Shown one piece after another: positions 17,253 to 26,600 of a stretch of DNA of 64,000 bases (the first letter of the stretch is position 1; each line of letters begins with the position of its first letter). The notes under the pieces were generated by a model. It was given only the letters and a program-made list of their open reading frames with translations, was not told the origin of the DNA and did no database searches. A program made the position numbers and the translations under genes. The DNA is taken from assembly GCF_012516375.2 (NCBI RefSeq), contig NZ_CP051204.2, positions 6,014,001 through 6,078,000 of the forward strand, given 5' to 3'. The stretch is from Chitinophaga oryzae (GTDB lineage: Bacteria > Bacteroidota > Bacteroidia > Chitinophagales > Chitinophagaceae).

Positions 17253-18005
17253 CTACAACAAGGCATTTTTCATATATACCTTCCCCCATCCACCCCAGTC
17301 TCCCAGCGCTTTTGACATGTTTTCCCTCAGCTCCGATGTATTTACTTTTTTCCCTTTGACAGGCGGTTTCAGGCTCTCCGGCTTCACTTCGTCCACCAGC
17401 ACTTTGGTGGCAAACCAGGTAACATGCTCATGCGGCAACGCCACCCCCAGTATCATCCCCGGAAGACCGGTAAAAGATTCCGGACCGCCGGAGGGAACAA
17501 TAGCATCGGTATAAAAAGCCACCACATAAATGGAATCCATAATGACCGCATTTGCCCGCCGGCAATCAAAACCAGCGATCTTCCGGGTCTCATCGGTGAT
17601 CTTCCAGCGGATATTGCGGACGGAATCATCCTGCAGGAAAAGCCGGTCAAACACCTGCTTCTGAGACACACTGCGCCCGGCGCCAAGATCAGTATAGACA
17701 GTATTATCGTCTGCCGGCCACTGGCGCGTCTGGTTATTTTCCGGCAACTGCCGCCCGGGCTTGTAGCAAGTGATATTACCGCTGAAATAAAGATCGAAAT
17801 AAGAAGTATTGAACTTAGGCTGTTCCTTCTTCTGCAGCTCTTTCCAGCTTTGCCCGTCGCTGTCTCCCCACATCTCGTCCAGCATGGCATGCACATTCTG
17901 TTTCTTCTCAAACTCAATACGCCCCTTGTCAAGAAAAATAGTATGCTGCGCCTGCACCCCATGGCACAACAATATCAGCGCGATATATAAAAACATCTTT
18001 CTCAT
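17253..18005 (-). CDS. GLPGLI family exported protein
   Basis: The start is at the ATG at 18005 (MRKMFLYIALILLCHGVQAQ), giving 250 residues and a signal peptide. The family-defining motif appears as GLPGMILG within SFTGLPGMILGVALPHEH, preceded by the usual IAGFDCRRANAV and VAFYTDAI strands. GLPGLI proteins are exported proteins of Bacteroidota, typically encoded beside an outer-membrane barrel, as here. Its start is two bases after the stop of the upstream barrel gene, so the two form an operon. The molecular function is not established. Confidence 0.92.
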   Translation of the reverse strand: MRKMFLYIALILLCHGVQAQHTIFLDKGRIEFEKKQNVHAMLDEMWGDSDGQSWKELQKKEQPKFNTSYFDLYFSGNITCYKPGRQLPENNQTRQWPADDNTVYTDLGAGRSVSQKQVFDRLFLQDDSVRNIRWKITDETRKIAGFDCRRANAVIMDSIYVVAFYTDAIVPSGGPESFTGLPGMILGVALPHEHVTWFATKVLVDEVKPESLKPPVKGKKVNTSELRENMSKALGDWGGWGKVYMKNALL

Positions 18006-18007
18006 AG

Positions 18008-20785
18008 CTATTCTTTTGCGCCGCCACCGGCTTTGCTGAAATTCCATACCACGCTCAGCATACCATAACGGCTAATGGTGGAATACGTATTCTGGGTAAT
18101 GAAGTTGCTGCTCACGCCCCGGTTAAAACCAATATTCTGGTTCAGAATATCTCTTACCGTTGCTCTTACCTCCAGCGCATCCTTTTTCCCGAACTTCTTC
18201 AGCAGTGAAGCATTCCACTGTATCACATTATTGTTGTCCGTAAACACATCTGTCTTCTGCCGGAAGTTACACACCACATCTGTCTGCAGCTGGAACTTCA
18301 GCGGCAGATAGACATTCTCGGCTACCCTCACATTGTACATCCAGTAATTGGTGCGGAGCCCCTGCTGAACGGAAGACTTACTGGTGTTATAGGTAGCTTC
18401 CACAGACATATAATGTTCATACTTTTTTTCTTTAATGCTGAACATATCGATCCCCATCCCGCCATCCAGACTTTTGGTCGTATTCGGCTGATCGTTGACC
18501 AGGTTGACATTACGGTTATAGTTGCCCCTCAGGGAGTATCCCAGCGTAATATTCAGTGGCTTTACTTTCCATCCCATATTGAGATTAACGCCAGCTGTTT
18601 CATTGCCGTCGATGTTGATAAAACGGGTGGTACGCTTTCCTTTATCATCTATACTGGAAGCCTCTCCAATGTCATTATTGGTATTGGAATATTGCATGCT
18701 CAGCCACACGGAACGTTCAGACATGATCTGGAAGTCGTTATAGCTGAGATGGAAACGGTTACTGAAAGAAGGTTTCAGCCCCGGATTCCCGATCCTCACA
18801 TCCTGGTCATCTTCATTGGAACGTAACGGCTGCAATTGGCTCATGCCTGGTTGCCGGGTATCGCCATTGTAGCCGATTGACAGCCGCCGCTGCTGGCTAA
18901 AAGTATACCGGAAAGAAGCTGCCGGGAACCAGTTCACAAAACTGCGGTCCATTTTTCTGTGCTGATACAAATCGTCCTGCAGGAAGGAAGTAAACCCGAC
19001 ATTGTTACCTGCCTGTATACGGACCTTTTTACCATTGTATACATAACTCAGCCCCGCCTTGTGCGTGCGTATATTAAACTCATAACTGTTGCTGAATGCG
19101 CTGTCCATCTTATCATATTTACCGTCGCCGCCGGCATTGAATGAATTACGGTAAGATCTGGCGTTGGATATAGAGAGGCCATAATTGGCCACAAGCGAAG
19201 ACATTGGCGATAGCGGCTCTGTATAGGTGGCGTTAGCGGACGCATTGGCATTCTCAGTTCTGAATGTCTTGCGCTGATCGGTAAGGTAAGAGGAATCCAC
19301 TCCCCCGCTCTTTTTAAAGTACTCCGTGAAAGAATGCAGCATCCCGTCACCATCGCTGAGGGTGTAGTTCTCTGCGAGGTTGACAGAAATGGTCCGTCCT
19401 TTTTTCTTCAGTTTCTTACGCCATAATAAATTGCTGTTCAGCTGACGGGTATCGTCTGCGATAGACAGCCGGCGGTTGTTCTGGTTCACCAGGGAGCTAT
19501 CGCCGTCCAGGAATTCAGAAGAGAAACTGCTGTTGGTCTTTTTATGGTTCAGCCCTCCATTTACATCCAGCCGGATGCTGGAGGAAGAATCGATCTGGAT
19601 CTCATAGCGGCCGTCTATGCGGTTGCGTAGTACACTGTTGTTGAAATGTTCCTTCTGCGTCCGGTAATTGGTGACGTTGTTGGGCAGGAGGTTCCGGGTA
19701 ATGGTACTGCTGCTGCCGTCCATGTATAGTTTCATGAACTTGTAATTTCCTCCGGCACTCACCTTGTCCTGGTTCCACTTATTATTGAAATGAAGCCCGC
19801 CGGTTTGTACCAGCGGATACCCTCTGCCGGTATACCGGCCATCCCAGCCGGAAAATTCACGGTCCTCCCCGATGTCGATCTCGCTGTCAGCAGATACATA
19901 CCCATCGGCCTGGCTTTGACCATATTTATCCGCCTCCTGCCAGTCGAGACCCGTTTTACCGGTATTGGAAACGATCGCATAGGCTGCCACTTTCAGTTTC
20001 TTTTTAAACAGGTTCACCATCGCCTGGTTGTCGTGAAACCCGTTGGTGCCCGCACCCAGTTCCACCTTTCCGAAATAGCCTCTTTTTTTGTCCTCTTTCA
20101 GCTTCAGGTTAAGCGTTTTGCTGGCCTGTCCGTCGTCCACACCGGTGAAAGCGGCCTGCTCGCTCTTTTTATCATAGAGCTGTACTTTATCCACCATATC
20201 TGCCTTCAGGTTTTTGGTCACCAGGGTGGGATCATCGCCAAAAAACTCTTCTCCGTCTACCAGCACCTTTTTAACTTTTATTCCTTGCGCAGTAATTTGT
20301 CCTTTGTTGTCTACCTGGATGCCCGGCAGTTTTTTGAGCAGGTCTTCCACATTAGCGTTGGGTTGTGTCTGGTAGCTGCCGGCATTGAACTCCGTCGTAT
20401 CGCCCTTCATTTTGATGGCCGCTATCTTCTGCTGGACCACCACTTCCTGCAACAGGCGGGACCGCAGGGTCAGCATAATATTATCAAAACGCACTACGCT
20501 GGTATCTGATAACGTCACCGGCTCAACGTAATCCGCGAATGCCGGGTAGGTCAGCATCAGCAGGTATTTACCCGCCTGCAGGTTATCAAAAGCAAAGGCG
20601 CCTGTTTCGCTGGTACGGGCAAACTTATACAACACGGAATCTTTTGCATGTAACAGGGCAACAACGGTATTGGGAAGTTTAACGTGGTTCAGCGTATCAG
20701 AAACATGTCCACTGATTTTTGCGTGCTGGGCATGACTGGTACTATAAACGGTCAGACAAAAAATGAATGCCAATAGTTTTTTCAT
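18008..20785 (-). CDS. TonB-dependent-receptor-like outer-membrane beta-barrel protein
   Basis: A 925-residue protein with a signal peptide (MKKLLAFIFCLTVYSTSHAQ). It begins with a CarboxypepD_reg-like domain (ISGHVSDTLNHVKLPNTVV, about residues 24-105). A plug-like region follows, including FNAGSYQTQPNANVEDLLKK and VLVDGEEFFGDDPTL. The rest is a large barrel ending AGGGAKE. It lacks the full SusC signature and fits the outer-membrane barrel family usually paired with GLPGLI proteins, with which it is translationally close. It is likely a surface transporter or barrel scaffold of unknown substrate. Palindromic sites lie about 100 bases upstream. Confidence 0.85.
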   Translation of the reverse strand: MKKLLAFIFCLTVYSTSHAQHAKISGHVSDTLNHVKLPNTVVALLHAKDSVLYKFARTSETGAFAFDNLQAGKYLLMLTYPAFADYVEPVTLSDTSVVRFDNIMLTLRSRLLQEVVVQQKIAAIKMKGDTTEFNAGSYQTQPNANVEDLLKKLPGIQVDNKGQITAQGIKVKKVLVDGEEFFGDDPTLVTKNLKADMVDKVQLYDKKSEQAAFTGVDDGQASKTLNLKLKEDKKRGYFGKVELGAGTNGFHDNQAMVNLFKKKLKVAAYAIVSNTGKTGLDWQEADKYGQSQADGYVSADSEIDIGEDREFSGWDGRYTGRGYPLVQTGGLHFNNKWNQDKVSAGGNYKFMKLYMDGSSSTITRNLLPNNVTNYRTQKEHFNNSVLRNRIDGRYEIQIDSSSSIRLDVNGGLNHKKTNSSFSSEFLDGDSSLVNQNNRRLSIADDTRQLNSNLLWRKKLKKKGRTISVNLAENYTLSDGDGMLHSFTEYFKKSGGVDSSYLTDQRKTFRTENANASANATYTEPLSPMSSLVANYGLSISNARSYRNSFNAGGDGKYDKMDSAFSNSYEFNIRTHKAGLSYVYNGKKVRIQAGNNVGFTSFLQDDLYQHRKMDRSFVNWFPAASFRYTFSQQRRLSIGYNGDTRQPGMSQLQPLRSNEDDQDVRIGNPGLKPSFSNRFHLSYNDFQIMSERSVWLSMQYSNTNNDIGEASSIDDKGKRTTRFINIDGNETAGVNLNMGWKVKPLNITLGYSLRGNYNRNVNLVNDQPNTTKSLDGGMGIDMFSIKEKKYEHYMSVEATYNTSKSSVQQGLRTNYWMYNVRVAENVYLPLKFQLQTDVVCNFRQKTDVFTDNNNVIQWNASLLKKFGKKDALEVRATVRDILNQNIGFNRGVSSNFITQNTYSTISRYGMLSVVWNFSKAGGGAKE

Positions 20786-20883
20786 GTGGGCTACTACAGG
20801 TTAGTTGACTTAGATACTTAAGCAAACAAATTCCATAATAAAATTTAAAATATTAGCCGGGGAGATGATAAACATCTGTTAAA

Positions 20884-20930
20884 TGTAACCCTACTTATCA
20901 TGTAGGGTTACAATAATTATGTTGCAACAT
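20884..20930. promoter_or_regulatory. Two palindromes in the divergent region before the barrel and dehydratase genes
   Basis: TGTAACCCTAC and GTAGGGTTACA form a perfect 11-bp inverted repeat (20884-20912, 7-base loop). ATGTTGCAACAT at 20919-20930 is a perfect 12-bp palindrome. They sit 99-145 bases upstream of the barrel gene and about 150-190 bases upstream of the dehydratase gene, so either gene could be the target. Confidence 0.45.
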
Positions 20931-21076
20931 GCAGTTTTTCACTGCAATAGTTTGACAGTGGCCCCTTCCGCAAAAATATCCCTTGCGGAACGATGATGTT
21001 ATTCAGGTGTTCTAAAACGTTTAAGCAGCAGGCATGAGATTATGACTCCGGAAAAAAAGTTTGTATATTCAACAGC

Positions 21077-22792
21077 ATGGAAGCAACATCATTAAGAAGC
21101 AGCCAATGGTTTGCCCGTGATGGCAAAGATGGCTTTATATACAGGGCATGGTTAAAGAAACAGGGCATCCCGGCGCATGAACTGGAAGGCAAACCGGTGA
21201 TCGGCATTTGCAACACCTGGTCGGAGCTGACGCCCTGCAATTCTCATTTCCGGGAGTTGGCCGAGTCGGTAAAGCGCGGTGTGATCGAAGCCGGTGGTTA
21301 CCCGCTGGAATTCCCCGTGATGTCGCTGGGAGAAACGCTCATCAAGCCTACGGCGATGCTGTACCGCAACCTCGTCAGCATGGACGTGGAAGAGTCTGTA
21401 CGCGCCAATCCGCTGGACGGCGTGGTGCTGCTCTGTGGTTGTGACAAAACCACGCCGGCGCTGGTCATGGGCGCTTGCAGCGTAGACCTCCCCACCATCG
21501 TAGTGTCGGGGGGCTCCATGCTAACGGGCAGGCATATGGGCAGAAGCATCGGCACCAGCGATATATGGCGGTTCAGCGAAGAGCTGCGTTCCGGCAAAAT
21601 GACTACGGAAGAGCTGGCGCTGGCGGAAGCGGGCATGTGCCGCAGCGACGGCCATTGCGCCGTGATGGGCACCGCCTCCACGATGGCCTGCATGGTGGAA
21701 GCCCTGGGGCTCTCCCTGCCGCAGAACGCCGCCATCCCTGCTCCTGATGCGGCGCGTAAAGTGCTGGCGCATCTGTCGGGCATGGAGATTGTGAAAATGG
21801 TCAGGGAAGACCGGCGGCTGTCGCACATCCTGACGCGGCAGGCTTTTGAGAATGCCATCATGGTCAATGCCGCCATCGGAGGATCTACCAATTTCGTGGT
21901 ACACCTGCTGGCCATCGCCGGCCGTATAGGCGTGGACGTAACACTGGCGGACATCGACGCCTGGTCGGCGGAAATACCGCTGCTGGCCAACCTGCAGCCG
22001 TCAGGACTGTATTTCATGGAAGACCTCTATTACGCCGGCGGGCTGCCGGCTGTGATGAACGCGCTGCTCACCCGCCTGCATAAAGACTGCCTCACGGCCA
22101 ATGGTAAAACGATCGGCGACAACTACCGCCACGCCACGGGTTACAACCCCGAAGTCATCACCACGCTGGAAGCCCCGTTTAACAACATCTCCGGCATCGT
22201 TGTCCTCAAAGGCAATATCTGCGAGGAAGGCGCCGTTATCAAACCATCCGCCGCCACACCGCGGCTAATGCGCCACAGCGGCCCCGCCGTAGTGTTTGAA
22301 GACATCGACGACTACAAACGCCGCATCGACGATCCGGCGCTTGACGTCGACGAAAACAGTATACTGGTATTGAAAAACGTAGGCCCCAAAGGGTATCCCG
22401 GCATGCCGGAAGTAGGCAACATGGGATTACCTGCCAAACTGCTGGCCAAAGGCGTTACGGATATGGTGAGGATCTCCGACGGCCGCATGAGCGGTACCGG
22501 TTTTGGCACCGTAGTGCTGCATGTGTCCCCGGAAGCGGCTGCCGGCGGTACGCTGGCCATTCTTCGTGACGGCGATATCATCACCCTCGACGTAGCTAAC
22601 CGCACTCTGCATGCCGACCTGTCGCCGGAAGAAATAGCCGCGCGCAAAGCGGCATGGCAACCGGCGCACCCGGTAGCCGCCAGGGGGTATGTACAGCTGT
22701 ACCAGCAACATGTGGAACAGGCCCATCTCGGGGCTGACCTCGATTTCCTGAAAGGCGGTTCCGGCAGCCAGGTGACCCGGGACTCGCACTAA
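21077..22792 (+). CDS. IlvD/Edd family dehydratase, probably sugar-acid dehydratase
   Basis: A 571-residue cytosolic enzyme. Iron-sulfur ligands fit the family: Cys54 in ELTPCNSH, Cys122 in LLCGCDKTTP (followed by the metal-binding Asp-Lys) and Cys194 in CRSDGHCAVMGTAS. Length and sequence look more like the pentonate and aldonate dehydratases (L-arabinonate, D-xylonate) than the branched-chain amino-acid enzyme. These convert aldonates to 2-keto-3-deoxy acids. The next gene, an SDR dehydrogenase 15 bases downstream, could oxidise the free sugar or the product. No lyase or transporter is nearby, so the substrate remains open. Confidence 0.85.
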   Translation: MEATSLRSSQWFARDGKDGFIYRAWLKKQGIPAHELEGKPVIGICNTWSELTPCNSHFRELAESVKRGVIEAGGYPLEFPVMSLGETLIKPTAMLYRNLVSMDVEESVRANPLDGVVLLCGCDKTTPALVMGACSVDLPTIVVSGGSMLTGRHMGRSIGTSDIWRFSEELRSGKMTTEELALAEAGMCRSDGHCAVMGTASTMACMVEALGLSLPQNAAIPAPDAARKVLAHLSGMEIVKMVREDRRLSHILTRQAFENAIMVNAAIGGSTNFVVHLLAIAGRIGVDVTLADIDAWSAEIPLLANLQPSGLYFMEDLYYAGGLPAVMNALLTRLHKDCLTANGKTIGDNYRHATGYNPEVITTLEAPFNNISGIVVLKGNICEEGAVIKPSAATPRLMRHSGPAVVFEDIDDYKRRIDDPALDVDENSILVLKNVGPKGYPGMPEVGNMGLPAKLLAKGVTDMVRISDGRMSGTGFGTVVLHVSPEAAAGGTLAILRDGDIITLDVANRTLHADLSPEEIAARKAAWQPAHPVAARGYVQLYQQHVEQAHLGADLDFLKGGSGSQVTRDSH

Positions 22793-22807
22793 AAACATAT
22801 TTCCGTT

Positions 22808-23563
22808 ATGACAACAACATCCAAAGTGGCCATCGTTACCGGCGCCGGCCAGGGCATCGGTTTTGAGATCTGCCGGCAACTGGCTGCCAACGGCATCGCC
22901 GTCATCCTCAATGATATGGACGCCCCGCTGGCCAACGCCGCCACCAACACCATCATCAATGAAAACGGCCGCTGCACCGCCTTCCCCGGCGACGCCAGCG
23001 ACCCGGCCTTTATTCAGCAGATGGTAAATGCCGCCGTGGAGCAATACGGCGGCCTCGATATCGTGATCGCCAACGCAGGCATCACCCTGTTCGGCGACTT
23101 CTTCACCTACACGCCGGATGCATTCCGGCGCGTGATGCAGGTCAACCTCGCCGGCACTTTTTTCCTCGCGCAGGCAGCCGCCAACCAGATGAAAAAACAA
23201 CAACGCGGCGGCGCTATCCTCTTCACCTCTTCGGTGACCGGCCACCAGGCACACAAGGACCTGGCAGCCTACGGGATGAGTAAGGCCGCGCTGGAAATGC
23301 TCGCTAAAAATCTCGTGATTGAATTGTCTCCCTATAAGATCACCGTCAACGCCATCGCACCCGGCGCCACGCTCACCGAAAGGACCATGTCCGAACCCGG
23401 TTACGCCGACACCTGGTCAAAACTGACGCCCATGGGCCGCGCAGCCACTACCGCGGATATTGCACAGGCGGCGCTGTTCCTCGTGTCCGAACAGGCACGC
23501 CACATCACCGGCCAAAGCCTCGTGATCGACGGCGGCTGGACAAGCACCAGCCCGCAACCCTGA
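22808..23563 (+). CDS. SDR family NAD(P)-dependent oxidoreductase
   Basis: A 251-residue classical short-chain dehydrogenase. The cofactor motif is TGAGQGIGFEI near residue 12, NAG is in VIANAGITL, the catalytic Ser lies in FTSSVTGHQ, and YGMSK carries the Tyr and Lys. The family end LVIDGGWT is present. It starts 15 bases after the dehydratase, so they are an operon and probably act on the same sugar or sugar acid. It ends at the left arm of an inverted repeat. Confidence 0.9.
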   Translation: MTTTSKVAIVTGAGQGIGFEICRQLAANGIAVILNDMDAPLANAATNTIINENGRCTAFPGDASDPAFIQQMVNAAVEQYGGLDIVIANAGITLFGDFFTYTPDAFRRVMQVNLAGTFFLAQAAANQMKKQQRGGAILFTSSVTGHQAHKDLAAYGMSKAALEMLAKNLVIELSPYKITVNAIAPGATLTERTMSEPGYADTWSKLTPMGRAATTADIAQAALFLVSEQARHITGQSLVIDGGWTSTSPQP

Positions 23564-23564
23564 G

Positions 23565-23694
23565 TCAATTACGAATGACGAATTACGAATTACGAATTGA
23601 GGGCTCCCTGATAGCACCGGCTACCTAATAACCTTACCATAGAGGGGCTCCTCAATTCGTAATTCGTAATTCGTAATTCGTCATTCGTAATTGA
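23565..23694. repeat. Long inverted repeat built of ACGAATT heptamers
   Basis: The left arm (23565-23607) contains tandem ACGAATT units bounded by TCAATTACGAATGACG; the right arm (23644-23694) is its inverse with one extra heptamer. GGGCTCC or GGGGCTCC lies at the inner ends. The element sits between two convergent genes, and the stop codon of the minus-strand helicase gene is inside the right arm. It may act as a bidirectional terminator, or be a REP-like dispersed element. Confidence 0.85.
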
Positions 23695-26600
23695 TAAGCT
23701 CCATCAGCTCCTCCGCGGAGAGGCGGCCGGACTGGTCGCTGCCTTCCAGCAGACGGTCTGCAAGGTCGCGTTTGCTGTTGTGCAGCGCAATGATTTTTTC
23801 TTCGATGGTATGTTGCGCCACCAGGCGGTAGATCGTGACCGGCCTGGTTTGCCCGATACGGTGCGCCCTGTCGGACGCCTGTTCTTCGATGGCCGGGTTC
23901 CACCACGGGTCCAGGTGCACCACATAATCCGCCGCGGTCAGGTTCAGCCCTACCCCGCCGGCTTTGAGGCTGATAAGGAACAGCTGCCCGCTGCCAGCCT
24001 GGAAGTCTCGCACCAGCTGCTCCCGCTGCGGTATCGGCGTAGACCCGTCGAGATACAGGCAGGTAATGCCCCGTTGTCCGAGCGCCGCTTTCACCAGCTC
24101 CAGGTGACGCACAAACTGGCTGAACACCAGCGCACGGTGGTTATTGTCAATCAGCTCCTGCACTATCTCCAGGAACACGTTAAGCTTGGAAGAAGTGATA
24201 CTGCTCTCTCCGTCTACCAGCTGCGGGTGACAGGCGGCCATCCGCAGACGGCTGATCTCCGCCAGCGCTTTCATCTGCCGGCGGCCCAGGTTCTCTTCGG
24301 GCACGGCCAGGTTCTCCACGGCCTTGCGGCGTATCGCTTCATAAAACGACATCTCCTCGTAAGACATCTCCACCAGCCGCGTGATCTCCGTTTTGGGCGG
24401 CAGCTCCTCCAGTACGGCGGTCTTGGTACGGCGCAGCAGGAAAGGCGCCAGCAACCGCTTCAGGTGCTGCTTTACCGTGCTCTCCGGGTTACGTACGCTG
24501 GGGAACACAAACTGTTCGTTGAAATGGTCCAGTGTGCCGAGTAAACCGGGATTGAGGAAATTAAAGAGGTTCCATATCTCGCCCATATGATTTTGTATAG
24601 GCGTGCCGGTTAGCATCAGGCGGAAATCCGCCTGTAATGCCATCGCGGCTTTGGATGTTTTGGTCTGATAGTTCTTGATGGTATGCGCTTCGTCCAGCAC
24701 CGCGGTGCTCCAGTGTACGCCGGCAAACAGCTGCGCGTCCTGTTGCAGAATGCCGTAGGTGGCTATCACCACGTCTAACGCACCGGTATTTTTCAGCTGG
24801 GCGGCCCGCTTACCGGGCTGCAGCTGTATAATATGCAGGGACGGCGCAAAACGGCTGAGTTCATTGACCCAGTTAGGCAATACCGACGCTGGGCTGATCA
24901 CCAGCGCCGGTCCTTCTGCGGCACGGTACAGTAATAACGCGATCGCCTGTACGGTTTTACCAAGGCCCATATCGTCTGCCAGGCAGGCCCCGGCGCCCCA
25001 TGCCGCCAGGTGCGTCATCCAGCGGAAACCTTCTTCCTGGTAGGGCCGTAAGGTTGTCTGCAGGGTGACCGGTATTTCCGGATGCAGGTCCATCGCGGTA
25101 TCACGCTTACGGATAAACGCCTGCCAGGCTTCATCTACTTCTGCCTGACCGGCCTGCTGTAACCAGTCGTCCAGCATAGAGGCCGCGAAGCGCGGGATAG
25201 CGATCCCCTGCGGCCCCTGCATGGCGATACTCGCCAGTTCGTTGATCCGTTTACGTAAGTCGGCCGTCAGCGACAGGTACTCGCCGTTGTCCAGTGCAAG
25301 GAAACGTTTCTTCACGATACGTTTGGTGTCCAGCAGCTCCCGGAAGGTGATCACCAGGTTTTCGTCTACCCGTATTTCAGCATCGCAGAGGAACCAGTGC
25401 CCTTTCTCTTTCAGGGACAGCGCCACATGGGAGAAGTTCACCTGGTCTTTCACCTGGTACCGTTCGCCCTCGGGCCATTCGGCACGCACCAGTTCAGGGT
25501 AGCTATGTATCAGGTCCAGCAGTTCGAGGCAGTCGGCCGGGTCTTCGAACACCAGCGTGTCTGCCACCAGTTCCTGCGGAACAATCTGTTGTATCATCTC
25601 AAGCAGCCGCGTCCCGTTGTTTTTCTCCAGCTCCAGGTTGCGGTTGGCCTGCCAGCGTTCGCCGTTGCTGATGCCGATGATATGGGCCGCGCCTGCGCCA
25701 GGCTTGCAATACGGCGGGTCCAGCGTAAACGGTTTCACGAACAAGCCCGCTTTGATACCAGCTCCGAAAGGCAACAGCTGGATGACTATACGCGCATCGC
25801 CTTCGCGCTTGCGGATATTGACCGAGCCGTCTCCCAGTTCGGAATGTACCGTCAGGTGAGCGCCGATGCTCTTCAGCACCTGCAGGAGCTTCTCCCTCCC
25901 TTCCGCCGGCACTACCGGCACCTGCGACAGTGTCTGCAATACTTTGCGCTGCTGTGGCGAGAGGCGGATGACTTTCAGCCGGGTGGGTGTTTCTTTTACA
26001 AACACCAGTTCACTGCTATAATCGTCGATATTGGCAGTAAACGTATATCCTTTACCGTTATAGTTCACCATGAGCTCCGGCTGTCCTTTTACGATTTCCA
26101 CCGGTACGGTTGGTTCGTCGTCCAGGAACAGGAAGGGGTGGCCAGCCAGTTCTTCCCATACGCGGTTATCGAAAGAATAATTTTCTCCGTCGTGGTTATA
26201 GTAATGATCTTTTTGTATCGTGGTGCTGATGCGCTGGTCCTGTTCCGTCATGGCTTCCGCCTTTCCTTCCTTCAGTTTTTTGAGCGGCACGTTTCGGCCG
26301 CTGCTCCAGGTGCCGTCGCCGTTGGACGCCTGCACTACCGGTTGCAGCTTGTAATAATTAAAATCCACGAGGTAGATCAGCCGGTGTACCGGCGCAGGTT
26401 TCGGCTTGCCGGCAATATCATCCGGCGCCAGCAGCGTGTTGAGCAGCCGCTCCCAGTCGGCCGTAATTTTTATCTGCGATAATACCGGCTCATAGCGCAC
26501 GGCGGCGCCGGCGGCAGTAAATGCGGACGCATAGCCGGCGTAACCGGCATCGCGGAAAAGGTATAAATATTCGTAGGTAAGTAACCGGTAGTGATGCTCC

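Noticed and set aside
23565..23694. Heptamer repeats considered as a CRISPR array
   Set aside because: Units are 7 bases with no spacers, and the two arms are inverse copies. No cas gene is in the window.
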